From NCBI GenBank assembly GCA_963556145.1, contig OY744469.1, forward strand, positions 4,684,767 through 4,748,766: DNA of 64,000 bases, written 5' to 3'. This document shows, in pieces, positions 30,535-41,774 of the stretch. Numbering within the stretch: position 1 is the first letter of the stretch; every line of letters starts with the position of its first letter. Made by a program: the position numbers and the translations under genes. Under the pieces are notes generated by a model. That model saw only the letters and a program-made list of their open reading frames with translations. It did not search any database and had not been told where the DNA came from. The stretch comes from Hygrocybe punicea. Its lineage: Eukaryota; Basidiomycota; Agaricomycetes; Agaricales; Hygrophoraceae.

Positions 30535-31399
30535 GCGTGCAGATATGATTTCCTGCAGATGTTCAGCTGTCAATTTGGTGTCAAATACTAGCCAGTATAT
30601 ATATGGTGGATATTGCTAACATGCACCCTTGAAGTTGTAATAGTTGTCCATCACGTACAAAGCAGTGGTGAGATGTATATTGCGTGGCACAATTTTGTCC
30701 ACTTCATGGATTATATCTTCCGCCATCATCCTCACACCGATCATATCCATATTAGCTTTTGATGTCCATGTGATGATAGCTTTCAGGATCCGTTTTGTTT
30801 TTGTTTTTGTATTGCATTCTTGAATATTGAAGTTTGCATCATTTTGCATAATACAGATCCTTTCCATGTCTTTCAAATGCACCACATAATGATGTTGGTT
30901 GTCAGCTGTCTGGTTTGGATATGGTATAGTCAAGCATGCACTCCAGCCTTTCCGCATTAATTCTGCATCAGAGGATATGTATGCACAGCATTGGAATTAA
31001 CCCCTATCCATCATTCATCAATATCTGTTAGTATACCCCATGTTGCTTAATTTGGCATTATGCAATTTTGTTTCATGAATACCCCTTTTTATTTAGTCTC
31101 CATTCCTAACTTTAATTGAGCTTGTCAACAATTCATGAAACCTACCAGTATAAACTTGTGGCAAATATCATGTGGACAGTCATCCATTTTTCATGCATAC
31201 CTTTGCGCTTTGCATGGAGTACATGGCCCAAGAAGCCTCGTTTGGTATATGAGCATGTGCCAATGGTGAATCCTCAGATGTTATTGTTGAAGTTTTGAAT
31301 TCACCGATTCATCTTAAATTCATAGCTTATTGTTTTTGAGTGATTTAAATCGTGAGTGAAGATGATATCCACCATTCCATCAACTTTGACCGCTCTCCA

Positions 31400-33430
31400 A
31401 TGCCTCCCAAGAAGACCACTGCCACGAAATCAAACTCGAAAGCAAAACCCAAGGCCACCATGTATGTTTACCTATTTTACTCAGTATTACTGAAGTTTCT
31501 ATTGCATGCACTAAAGATGGCCTTCTGCAACAATCGAGAAGCGAAAGAAGGTTATCAAGACTTGGGCTGATGATGATGTGTATGTGTCATCGTTTTAATA
31601 GTTAGCTATTTTTGACCAATGGACAGTGTGGCTTTGTCCGATGCTAATGATGATGCCGTCAGTATTCAAAGCACTGGCAGTGTAATGGCACCGTCAACGC
31701 TCACAAGGTATCTATAATCACATATCATTGTTATCCAATATGAGTTAACAAATATTAGGCATTCCGTCAAGTTTCGCAACGTTAAAGATGTGTTAGTGTT
31801 TCAATATCAAATATATCTAACATGATTTCAATCTGTTACAGTGGAAAGAAACGTCAAATGTCATCTCCCAATGTCACCGACAATGATGACGATGTGTAAA
31901 TATTTTTCATAGGTGTTGTCTCATCATTGACAGGTTATCCATAGTAAAACGCCTTCCCCCTTCAAGAAATTGAAAGCTGCATCTAATCATTCACAAGACG
32001 GTGAGCAAGAGGAGGAAGAGGAAGAGGATTACGGTTCTAAGTGAGTTGTTTGGTTATCATAGACATATCCATTTGTTCAAACAAATCGTTTGACTGTTTA
32101 GGCATCGTCGCAAAGTAGCCTTGATGAAGAACCCCGATAAGCCAATTTCGTGTGTATTTTACGTGCCGATATGAATATTCTCATTCATTAATCGTAACAG
32201 CATTTCTAATACTCCATCCAAGAAGTCGAAGTCCACGAAGGCCATCATGCTCAATGATACCGACGATGATAAAGGCTCCAGTGGCGATGAAGGAGATCTG
32301 ACCTATGCACTGACGCAGATCACCAAGTGTGTTGGATCTTATTACACCGTGGTGTTTGATGTAGATGTCGTGAATCTAGCTTACCATCTCCGAATGTTGA
32401 TGAGTCCGATATTGGCACGAGGGATCCTCAACTTGTTGACACCTACCAAGACTGCGTCAACATCAAGTATGCCATTGCAGTCATACCCTTGTCATTTACT
32501 CATAACTATATAGGGCAGCAGCGATGGTATCCTGGTCCAGTGCAATTGGAAACGGCAACCCACAGTTCAGTGATATTATCACTGACATCTACAAGATCAA
32601 CAGAAAGTACGTTGTTTCAACGACAATTTGAAGTGGATCCAGTCAATTCATTTGATATAATATAGATTATTGGTTTCCGCCATTACCTTTGATAGATCTG
32701 GGAGGTATTCTAATCTCTCTCATAATAACCCTGCCCATATCTCCACTGGTGCATTTGGTCGCAACTTCTTTCATGCAGTCGGAGGTGGAATGCCGATGAT
32801 CTTTACATCGGTCATCATAGTGGAGTCCTGCTTTCTCGATGAGCCCAAGATTGGTGGCAATACAAAGCCGGTCAAGGTTATACAGGGTGCACTACTTCAA
32901 GGAGAATGGGAGCGATATGTCGGTGCTATTGGAATGGTGATTCGCGAGTCTGAATTTCGGGCCCGACTGTATAAGGACTATGTGTCCTTCTCAATGACCA
33001 CAGCAAGTGGAATGGATACATCTCCCAGTTTGTGCATTGATTATTTCTAGTTGTAATTCCTAATCGATTTTCATAGAGGCATCGACATCCAAAAATGTAC
33101 AACTTAGTCCATTCACTCATCGACCCACTCCATCTTATCATAAGGCCGCTCTATCATTTTACGATATTTGTAAGCATCCGGTCGTCTAATATAAAATGAT
33201 ATTTTGAGTATGTGTTGTCAGTGCCCATCTATGATGCACACAAAGTCAAAGCAGACTTCACGTCCACTCTCATATCACTCCAGCAACTACCCATCTTCCC
33301 GCACAATATCCCTGCAGGATCCTGTGTCGTTGTTGGACATACCATCAATACATTCAAGCGTGTAGATGACATGATGAAGAGCATTTCGCTCAATGTGCAA
33401 TGGGTCATGGTCTTGGGAGTCCCGAAATGA
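31400..33430 (+). CDS. Unknown agaricomycete gene, about 10 exons, apparently intact
   Basis: I place the start at ATG 31400 (PPKKTTATKSNSKAKPKA). Short exons follow, encoding a Lys/Ser/Asp-rich disordered half with nuclear-localisation-like clusters (KRKKVIKTWADDD; GKKRQMSSPN; TPSKKSKSTK). The C-terminal half looks folded: 32665-33020 contains GRYSNLSHNNPAHISTGAFG and GEWERYVGAIGMVIRES, and 33225-33430 contains VPIYDAHKVKADF and IPAGSCVVVGHTINTF, ending VMVLGVPK with a stop. Introns of about 50 bp have GT and AG ends, and I saw no frame break. The disordered half and NLS-like stretches suggest a nuclear protein. No named domain is recognised. Confidence 0.6.
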
Positions 33431-33603
33431 TTTCCTCACATATCATCGTTTATATTTGTATTTTACCTCTGTCTTGTGAATAAATGTGAACCGATCCATT
33501 GAATGTACAAATGATATTACAAATATGAGTATTGACTTTTGATGTCAACCAACCATTTATAAAAAACCACTGCAAAAGTGTCTGCCAATGAGCCAATGGG
33601 TGC

Positions 33604-36600
33604 TCAAATGGATTTCGGACCTGACTTCATGTTCGACCAGAGGCTGCATGTGTGATAACGTTCCACCTCATTCACGAAATACGACACAGTGTCCGTTTTG
33701 GAATCCACAATGAGCGATATGTCCATATGGCAAAAGACACTCATCGATGGTTTTCCACCAACCATATTGGACTCTATCGCATAAAGCCCTTCGTAGGTCT
33801 TTTGGACAAAGTCGAAGAACTCGTTTCTGCCTTGCTCTCGAATAGAAATGGTGCCCCTGTCTGGATTGCACGCGACCGTCTTCAATAGAGTCCCCTGCAT
33901 TTGAAATATTCTGACAAAGTTAAGACAATCATACATATGATATGACAAGTGAAAATGAAGGGCACTCACCTTAACTCATCCAAGGTATAGAAACTTGAGA
34001 TGATATCCCACTTCCAGGACTTGCGTTCCTTGTTGTACAGGGTGTGCACCGTATACACGACCTTTCCACCAACTAGAAACACACGCCATTCACCCATCTT
34101 ACTCAGTGGTTCGATGTACATTTGCCCAAACCAACGTGAACCTGGAACCTCACAGTTATTACGCATGTATTCCCAATTTCGCTTGGGGTCACCAGGTAAT
34201 AGTACGTGATGACCGGTGTCGCTGTGTGTCCGTTTCAAGACAATATTCGGTGGGAATTGGTCGCCATCGTTTAATAATTTTGCTTGGGGGCGTATCGTAT
34301 GCGTTACGTTGTTTTGTGTGGGAAGTGTTTGAACAAATCCACACCAAGGGTTTCCGGAGTGCGTCGTTGATCGGGAAATTACCTTGTTGTCCTTTAGGAA
34401 CAAGGATTTAGCTCTTTAATAACTCTGGGGTATTCCTGTTGGGTGGTTGGGTTGTGGTGTGAATCCTATCAAAGGTTAGCTTTGAGGGATACAACAAATA
34501 CTTGACAATAATATAAGTCAGATGTATGACTTATAGAGGATGAGTGAACAGTGAGGTCTTCCCTACTGAAGGTAAAGACTTTGAGTGACAAGAGGTATGC
34601 GAGAGTATAGGTGGATAATAACTCAAGCAAGTATGAACAGTGTAAGATGAACGAGTGTACAACAGTCAAGTATACAAGTAGCAAGTATACAATGAGCAGA
34701 GGTACAACAGAGATGAGCGATAGATGATGGACGATGGGCGATAGACGATGGGCGATGGGCGAGTGTAACAGTAGATGTCAAACAAAAGGGAGGTGTGACA
34801 AAATACTATGTACAGAATGAACGAACTGAACAATAGGCAAGTAGAATTGATAATCAAGATATCGGACTTTATTCCGAAGCTTCAAACGCACATTGGCTAC
34901 TAGTGCAGAATAAAGTACTGGGATATCTTTGGTGATGATCAATAGAACTTGAAAGAAAATGAATGTGACTGTACTACGTGACAGAACACAAAGAATATGT
35001 ATCAAACAAGTAATAAGGGAGTATCAATATATCTGAGATTGATATCCTTAAACAAATGAATGATGACTTGAACTGCAATTGGTATTTGGGTACTAGCTAC
35101 TACCAAAGTAGGTAATACAAACAAATACAGATGGGGTGAATCAGAATCTGGGAGAGGGACTGTCCTGTGACTGGGCCTGTCAGATTAGGTGACTGAGCCA
35201 TCTCCAGCAGAAACTGGGCTCTATATATACCTATTCTACAGCAGGAGTCATACTGAGTCATAGAATGGTATATGAAATGGAGAGCATAGGATATGACTCA
35301 TAGGGAGTCATATAGGGGAGAGGCATAGGTTTATGACTCATAAGGAGTCATAATGATGAAGGGCATGGGGGGGTTATGACTCATAAGGAGTCATAAGAAA
35401 GGAAGGCATGGGTTTGTGACTCATACAGAGTCAATTAATGAGTCACATAGGAATTATAATCAAAGGAGGGGGCATAATGAGTCAGAAATAGTCATAATTA
35501 GTCATGGGTGGTCATAATGAGTCATGGGGGGTCATGAGTATGTCATAAGGGTCATAATTTGTCATGGATAGACCAATGAGTCACATTTGATGGGAGTGAG
35601 TCATGTTGCTGGTCCAATCTTGGGTGTGTGAATCAAAGGCAAGGGCTGTGCCAGGCTATGCTTCTAGAATCATCTTCCTGAGGCTGTGCTTCTTGATCAA
35701 TTGATGCCATGTCATGTGTGTATCCTTATCAGTTAAGAAAAAGATAAGATCTGGGCTGGGCTGTATTTGATCAATTGATATGAAATGTGATGTGCTTCTT
35801 GATCAGGGAATGATGGGTGGCATGTGTTATCTCTATGATTGGAGATAAGGATGTGGCTGTGCTTCTTGTGCTTCTTTGGCCTCTGATAAGATGTTTTGGG
35901 GGCCTTATCAGTTAAGATAAGGGTATTCCTTCATTTCTTCTGCATAGATAAGGGTTTTCTTGCATGTCCCTTCTGTAGATAAGGGTTTCCTTGCATGTCC
36001 CTTGTATAGATAAGGGTTTCATGTATGTCCTATGTGCAGATAAGGATTTCCTGTGTGTCCTATATGCAGATAAGGGTATTCCTTTCTACTCCATATGCAG
36101 ATGGGGGCATTCCAGTATGAATGGTCCTTGTAATGTGATGTGTGCTGTAGGGATGGTGACTAGTGACAGCATATTACTATGTTTTGATCCGAATCCTGTT
36201 TGGATCATGACAACGTTCAAAGCGACATGAAGCAAGTTTTGATTTTGTATCCATTTTGAATGGACCGTGTTCATCTGCTTCGGAGGTGGCCAGATGTGTA
36301 CCGTTCGACAGAGCTCGTCCATTCCAGTCATGAAAATCGACACATTTTCCAGTGTCAATCCGTATTGGTTACCGCTGTCAAGACATCAGTATAATGCAGC
36401 AAAAACGGAGCAGAATTAATTAAAGCGATGTCAATCTTACATATATGACATTCCCATATCCACACCACCAAATACACAATCTGCCGATGCGAACTTTTGC
36501 CACATATCGCCTTTGTCTTGATAGCAAAGTATTGCGTGAAGGAACTCGGGCCAAAATATGTATTTGACATTGAAGCGCCGGTCTCCATCCTCATGATGTA

Positions 36601-37246
36601 GTCGCATACCGATATAAACCTGTTTGTTGTGAAATGCGTTTCAGTATCAACAATCCACAAATTAAACAATAGACATTACCCATTCTTGAATACATACTGA
36701 ATAGCGACTCTTGTATGATTTGATGATATGGACGTAACCATCAAGATGGGCAATGGTATTGAGTTCAATGTCGGATATGGTCGTGGTGACGAATGCAAGA
36801 TCATTAATAGCTGCGGCTTTGCTCGCGATACGAGTCGTTGGGTCAAGGATAAAGAGGATTTTGAAAACACGGCCGTCATTGTTGCTTAATGTGGTTATAC
36901 GGCGTTCATTGTTGCTTACGGTGGTTGGCGGTTCCATTTCACAGTCAGATGATGTTTCCATCTCAGAGTCGGATGATAGCCTTTTGCGTGGAAGGAGATC
37001 GAGTTCCGCGGCCGTCGCATTGCAGACACCCTGCCAATTTTCACGTATGTTGCGACCAAGACATACCGACTGCGGACAAATTCCAGACGAAACGCATTTG
37101 GGATGTTGGTGTTCGGATCCGACATGTCTTTGGCAGGAGTTGCCTTCCTTCTTCCACAAAAGACATTTCGTTTTTGGAGAGTCGCATTTTCGACCAGGGC
37201 AGATGTGCATGCAAAGTTCATAACCAAGTTCCTTCTTATATGGCAT
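33604..37246 (-). pseudogene. Unknown gene with possible ATP-grasp-like C-terminus, split by a solo LTR
   Basis: The N-terminal exon (36662-37246) is Cys-rich (CMHICPGRKCDSPKTKC; CVSSGICPQSVC). Further exons encode VYIGMRLHHEDGDRRF and YGLTLENVSIFMTGMDELC. The 1.9-kb solo LTR 34310-36212 then interrupts the frame, which resumes at 34305 and encodes FPPNIVLKRTHSDTGHHV and EWRVFLVGGKVVYTVHT, then a last exon with VFCHMDISLIVDSK and YFVNEVER, stopping at 33604. The order of a Lys-containing strand, an E-R-V-F-VGG strand, an acidic strand and a terminal N-E-V-E resembles ATP-grasp folds. This is my inference, not a recognised assignment. Function and substrate are unknown. Confidence 0.6.
34310..36212. 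mobile_element. Long solo LTR, copy 2 (1903 bp)
   Basis: TGTTTTGTGTGGG to GGATCATGACA with the 4-bp duplication ACGT (34306-34309, 36213-36216). It is about 98% identical to 17461-19362 by eye and carries the same TGACTCA and GATAAG arrays. Confidence 0.88.
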
Positions 37247-37489
37247 GTTTGTGGACCTAGGCAGGATTTCTGATGGGTGGTATGAGGAACAGACACAGAT
37301 ATCATTAATACATCAATACCTTAATAATTGATTACTTTCAGGGTGGTTGATAGCGCGTGGTGACGATTGCACAAACCTTCTAATTATAAGACGTCGGAAT
37401 TATGTCACCTGACAAGAGTGGCAATGATAAAACAACGAACACGTGCCAAACACGTTGAACAGCAATGGAATCATTTAAATGTCTTGAAA

Positions 37490-38380
37490 GAGCAATATCC
37501 ACCGAACAGATCGGATGTGTTCGGTGTGTTCGGTGGAGATGTTAGGTGGATGTCAACCAACGGTTGTGACTAGATATACCACACCGAACACATCGAACAT
37601 GTTCGGTGTGTTCGGTGGACATGTTCGGTGGATGTCAACCAATGGTTGTGACTAGATATACCACACTGAACACATCGAACATGTTCGGTGTGTTTGGTGG
37701 ACATGTTCAGTCAACGTTGTTGAACCAATATGACTAGATATACCACACCGAACACATCGAACATGTTTGCTGTGTTCGGTGGACATGTTCGGTCAACGTT
37801 GGAAAATCAATATGACTAGATATACCACATCGAACATGTTCGATGTGTTCGGTGGACATGTTCGGTCAACGTTGGTGAACCAATATTACCAGATATATGA
37901 CACCGAACACATCGAACATGTGGACATGTTCAGTCAACGTTGTTGAACCAATATAACTAGATATATGACACCGAACACATCGAACATGTTCGATGTGTTC
38001 AGTGGACATGTTCAGTCAATGTTGTTGAACCAATATAACTAGATATATGACACCGAACATGTTCGGTCAACGTTGTTGAACCAATATAACTAGATATACC
38101 ACACCGAACACATCGAACATGGGTGTCATATATCTAGTTATATTGGTTCAACAACGTTGACCAAACATGTCCACCAAACACATCGAACATGTTTGATGTG
38201 TTCGGTGTCATATATGTTATATTGGGTTACCAACGTTGACCGAACATGTTCACCGAACACACCGAACATGTTCGATGTGTTCGGTGTGGTATATCTAGTC
38301 ATACCGATTGATGGACATCCACCAAATATGTCCGGTGACCGAACGCACCAAACAACGTGTTTGGTGTAGTATACCTCGTC
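37490..38380. repeat. Palindromic minisatellite built on ACCGAACACATCGAACATG
   Basis: About ten degenerate units of roughly 55-85 bp, combining ACATGTTCGGTCAACGTTG, TTGAACCAATATGACTAGAT and a near-perfect 34-bp palindrome centred on AACATGTT (best at about 37972-38005). From about 38120 the array runs in the opposite orientation, so its two parts can also pair with each other. It lies between two unknown genes. Confidence 0.85.
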
Positions 38381-38763
38381 CTTTCTACATCCATCCAACA
38401 AGTCAGACTTGTTGTGCTTTTCCGTCAAAGGACCAGTCCATGAATATTCATCGAACAAATTAACTCCATTTATCGCCTTACCAACTGAAAGAAATTCAAT
38501 ATGCTGCACCTGTTGGTTTTCTGCGTGCAAGTACTAGCCTTGGACAACTTATAAGCTCAAGCCACATCAAAAACATAAATAAATAGATTTGTTGTTTATG
38601 CATGCAAAGAAGCCGAACATGAGGTCGAACATGTGGCGATTGATCAGGTCACATGGTTGTGACATCTGTATTCATAGTCTGGAACGTTGAGTAAAAAATC
38701 CGCCCTTTTCTTTTGCTCTCAAATCGCCTCACACATCGACCAAAAAGCTTTATTTCGTCTTCC

Positions 38764-40689
38764 ATGTCCTTACCCGTCATCAAAACCTCGACTCCTGCCA
38801 TCAATCCTACGGCCTTCAAATACTGGCCCAATGCGCCACCCAAAAAGCTGCAGGAGCTCCATCGCATCTTCCAAATCCAGTACATGGTCCCGCCCAAGAT
38901 TCCGGCACCCAACAAGGACTCCGGCACCGTCCCCGTGTTTTCTTGTAACTTATATGTACTGAAGACTCACCCGCACGATGCCACCGCCCGAGGCGAGTTA
39001 TGGCGCGAAATGCCCAAACGATACGAGGAACCGCTCCGTCGCTTGATTTATCAAATGGATATGTACATCTACGCGACAGCTGCCATCGCATACAACAAGG
39101 CACCCCACTACTCGCCAGACTACGTCAAAAACGATAAGGAAGGGACCGATTCACTCTGGGATTACCTCAAGTATACCGACACCGTCATGGACAAAATTTG
39201 GGCAGAGGTTTTGGTCGCAAAACGGGCCAACGAGGTCACCCATGACTGGCGAAGCAAGATCTTCGACGATTGGCTCCTCAAAGAGTTTTATGTCGGCAAG
39301 CACTCTCCATCCGCTTTGATTCAACATGGCGCCGTGAACACCGAGATCAAGCCCGAGGACCTAGGTGAGTAGATATATGCATTTCTGGCCAAATGAATTC
39401 TCACGTCTGGCATCATAGATTGGGCAAAATACGACGAATCCATGCCAGCATGGCACAGCGGAACCTCGGCAAATTGGTCGTTCGGTGGGCTTCCGGACAC
39501 CACAAAGCTCGAGATCATTGGTCATATTATTGCTTGGCGTAAAGGACATGGTGTCCTCATTGATGCCGATGTGGCGGATGATGATGAAGGTGTGATCTAG
39601 AATTACATGTGTGATTGTGCTAATGATATAATACATTTGCAGAGGAGCCGGTTGCCCAGGGCAAGGGCAAGGGCAAAGCCAAGTCAAAATCGGTCAAAAA
39701 ACAGAAGGCATCTTCTGCTGGTTTGTACAAATTTTCAACCATAGTGGTGTATAGATCTATTGAATATTCAGGTGGCGCAGACAATTCGTCCGAGAAGGAC
39801 AAAAAGAAGCCCAAGCCCAAGCCCAAGTCCAGTAAGTACTTTCATTGTCTGTGATTGTCATACATGCAAACCCTTCATCATGACAGAGCGCACAATCAAG
39901 TCCAAAGCCGAGGACGACGATGAGGGTGAGTTATTGAATTCCGAATATCAAAATGATGATCCAACACATTTATTCATGTATAGACGACATAAAGATGGAG
40001 GAGGACGTAGCCCCGGTAAAGAAGAAGCGGTCTAAGGCCCAAATGCGTACGTTGCTCACCTTGTTATGATTAATGCACTGACATCTCACAGTCGCTGTTG
40101 AAATTGGGTCGTTGCGCACAACCCGGCAATCAGCATCGGAGAAATTGACAATGGAGATTAAGCCACCCATCGCCCCCGAGCCGGATGTTGTGGCACCGGA
40201 ATCCGCGAAGTTGGACATTTTAGGACCAGAGTGGGCGGGGTTGTTGGATGTTGATAATGATATAACCATGGACAATGACGACGGACCTCCCGAACCCGAA
40301 AAGATGTCTCCCAGCGATGGTCATGAGGACGGCGAGATGGCAAAGAGGAGGAAATTGGATGTTGCTTTGGAGCAAGTGGGCATTATCGTAGAGAAGCTCA
40401 ACCTGGTGAAGCCACCGAAGAAGTCTCCGACTCCGGGTATGTATTTCAACATTACATCATAGGCTGTATATATTCCAATTCTGATCTTCTCCATGTCCTA
40501 GGATTCCGTCCCAATACACGTGCATCGTCACGCCACCAGTCATCGACCCCTGTGGAACCCAGCGCTTCATCAATGGACGTGGATTGGAGCAACATCGTTC
40601 CACCCGAAATCCTACTCTCCATTACTCCGAGCCAAACGAGGCCTTCATCTCCCAAGCCATCGACATCCAAACTTGATCCTGGGCCTTAA
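38764..40689 (+). CDS. Unknown agaricomycete gene, about 8 exons, apparently intact
   Basis: It starts at ATG 38764. Exon 1 (38764-39364) encodes a folded-looking region with FKYWPNAPPKKLQELHRIF, WREMPKRYEEPLRRLIYQM and DWRSKIFDDWLLKEFYVGKH. Exon 2 (from 39419) contains PAWHSGTSANWSFGGLPD. Later exons are low complexity and charged (KGKGKAKSKSVKKQK; KDKKKPKPKPK; APVKKKRSKAQ) with acidic patches, followed by a Pro/Ser-rich tail (about 40085-40689) containing MAKRRKLDVALEQVGIIVEK, and a stop at 40687-40689. Introns are about 50 bp with GT/AG ends. The layout, a globular N-terminus with NLS-like tails, suggests a nuclear protein. No domain is recognised. Confidence 0.6.
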
Positions 40690-41774
40690 TTTCGGAGGAG
40701 TAAGTCCTTCTTTTGTGGAGTATTCATTATATTTGACTAAAAAGACTGTATCCCAGTCATTGATTTCTGGAAACTTGGTGACAATCTGTGCCCTCAAATG
40801 TCCTCCTCATACATCGCTACTATTAACATTTGTACAGTTTCTATATATGTATTTCTTTTTGCTCCGTTAAAAATGGCTTGTGTTACTGTCCTATGACCAT
40901 AAGAATTGAGCATGATAGTGAGCATAGATACAGCGTAAGGCATCAATCTTGTTGACTGAAAATCTGTTTGTCTAAAATATATCCTGGTGAATGCATTACT
41001 TTCAGTTCAGTCGTACAACCACCTACACACTCAACTTGAGAAGGACAACCTGAGATGACTCTCATTCGGGCTAACGAAAATTCAAATTGAATATATGTAA
41101 GAAACCAGAATCACGAACTTTATGGACCTATTAAATGAGGATACAATGATACAAGAGTAACAAAACCCCCTCTTGTAGTGGAAGATATAACTGTCACTCC
41201 AAGGGGAGCTATGACTCTTTGGTACCGGAATAATACAGTATACTTGTGTGGGAATGATACATACAGCTCCATAAAAATGACAATGTATTTCTGACAAGGA
41301 TGAAGAACAATGATAATTTCCACGAATTACCAAGCAATTGTCAAATATGCACAGTTGTCAAACAGCCTGGTTGTTCAACTTCAATACCTGTTTTGTCTGT
41401 TGAGCAAGCTAGAAATAAATATCACTGAGACTCTGAAGATTAAATCCACAAAATATCTTAAAAGGGGGTACCATTGTTCTTCTCAGTCGGTTTGATCAAT
41501 GTCTTGTCAGCCAGACCCCTAATAAGATCGTAAGGCAGCTATTCATGGTACAGATGCATTTTTGGCCTGTATCAAGGCATGTCACGGGAACATGCAATGG
41601 AATTAAAAAAGTAAACACAGATTTCTAAAGATTCAGGCACGCCTTATGGTGTTTTGGGAAGAGCTTACAAATAATATAATGTCATATGATCAATCCCATT
41701 GTGTTAATTGTTATTCATGATTCGAACCACTTGACTAGTTAAATAGGTGTTTCCTCTTACTGTCACAAATCCTC
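40690..41774. other. Spacer between the unknown gene and the Helitron, no gene seen
   Basis: AT-rich sequence without a convincing frame. The Helitron 5' terminus (expected to start TC next to an A) should lie here, but I could not single it out. Confidence 0.5.

Larger units (their letters stand above)
26729..30957 (-). pseudogene. Unknown multi-exon gene split by an LTR retrotransposon
   Basis: Exons on the minus strand lie on both sides of 27797-30534. Upstream, 30616-30957 encodes a segment with HHYVVHLKDMERICIMQND. Nearer the junction is a short exon, split by the element, ending DDDESQLAKATN. Downstream, about 27560-27690 encodes HVDSPNCWKFTLPTNDESEH, 27138-27500 encodes FPDKAMQAFTPSTYMDYMAL and IPFEHAIDPKGILTSLANSH, and 26729-27106 encodes FRIGDIVEVQFTISAVPVKK. 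Canonical 45-60-bp introns separate them, and exon joins keep the protein-like frames. I recognise it only as a family seen repeatedly in agaricomycete genomes. Function is unknown. The retroelement makes it a pseudogene unless the whole element is spliced out, which is unlikely. Confidence 0.6.

Noticed and set aside
37490..38380. Possible CRISPR-like spaced repeats
   Set aside because: Units are contiguous, degenerate and palindromic without unique spacers, and the genome is eukaryotic.
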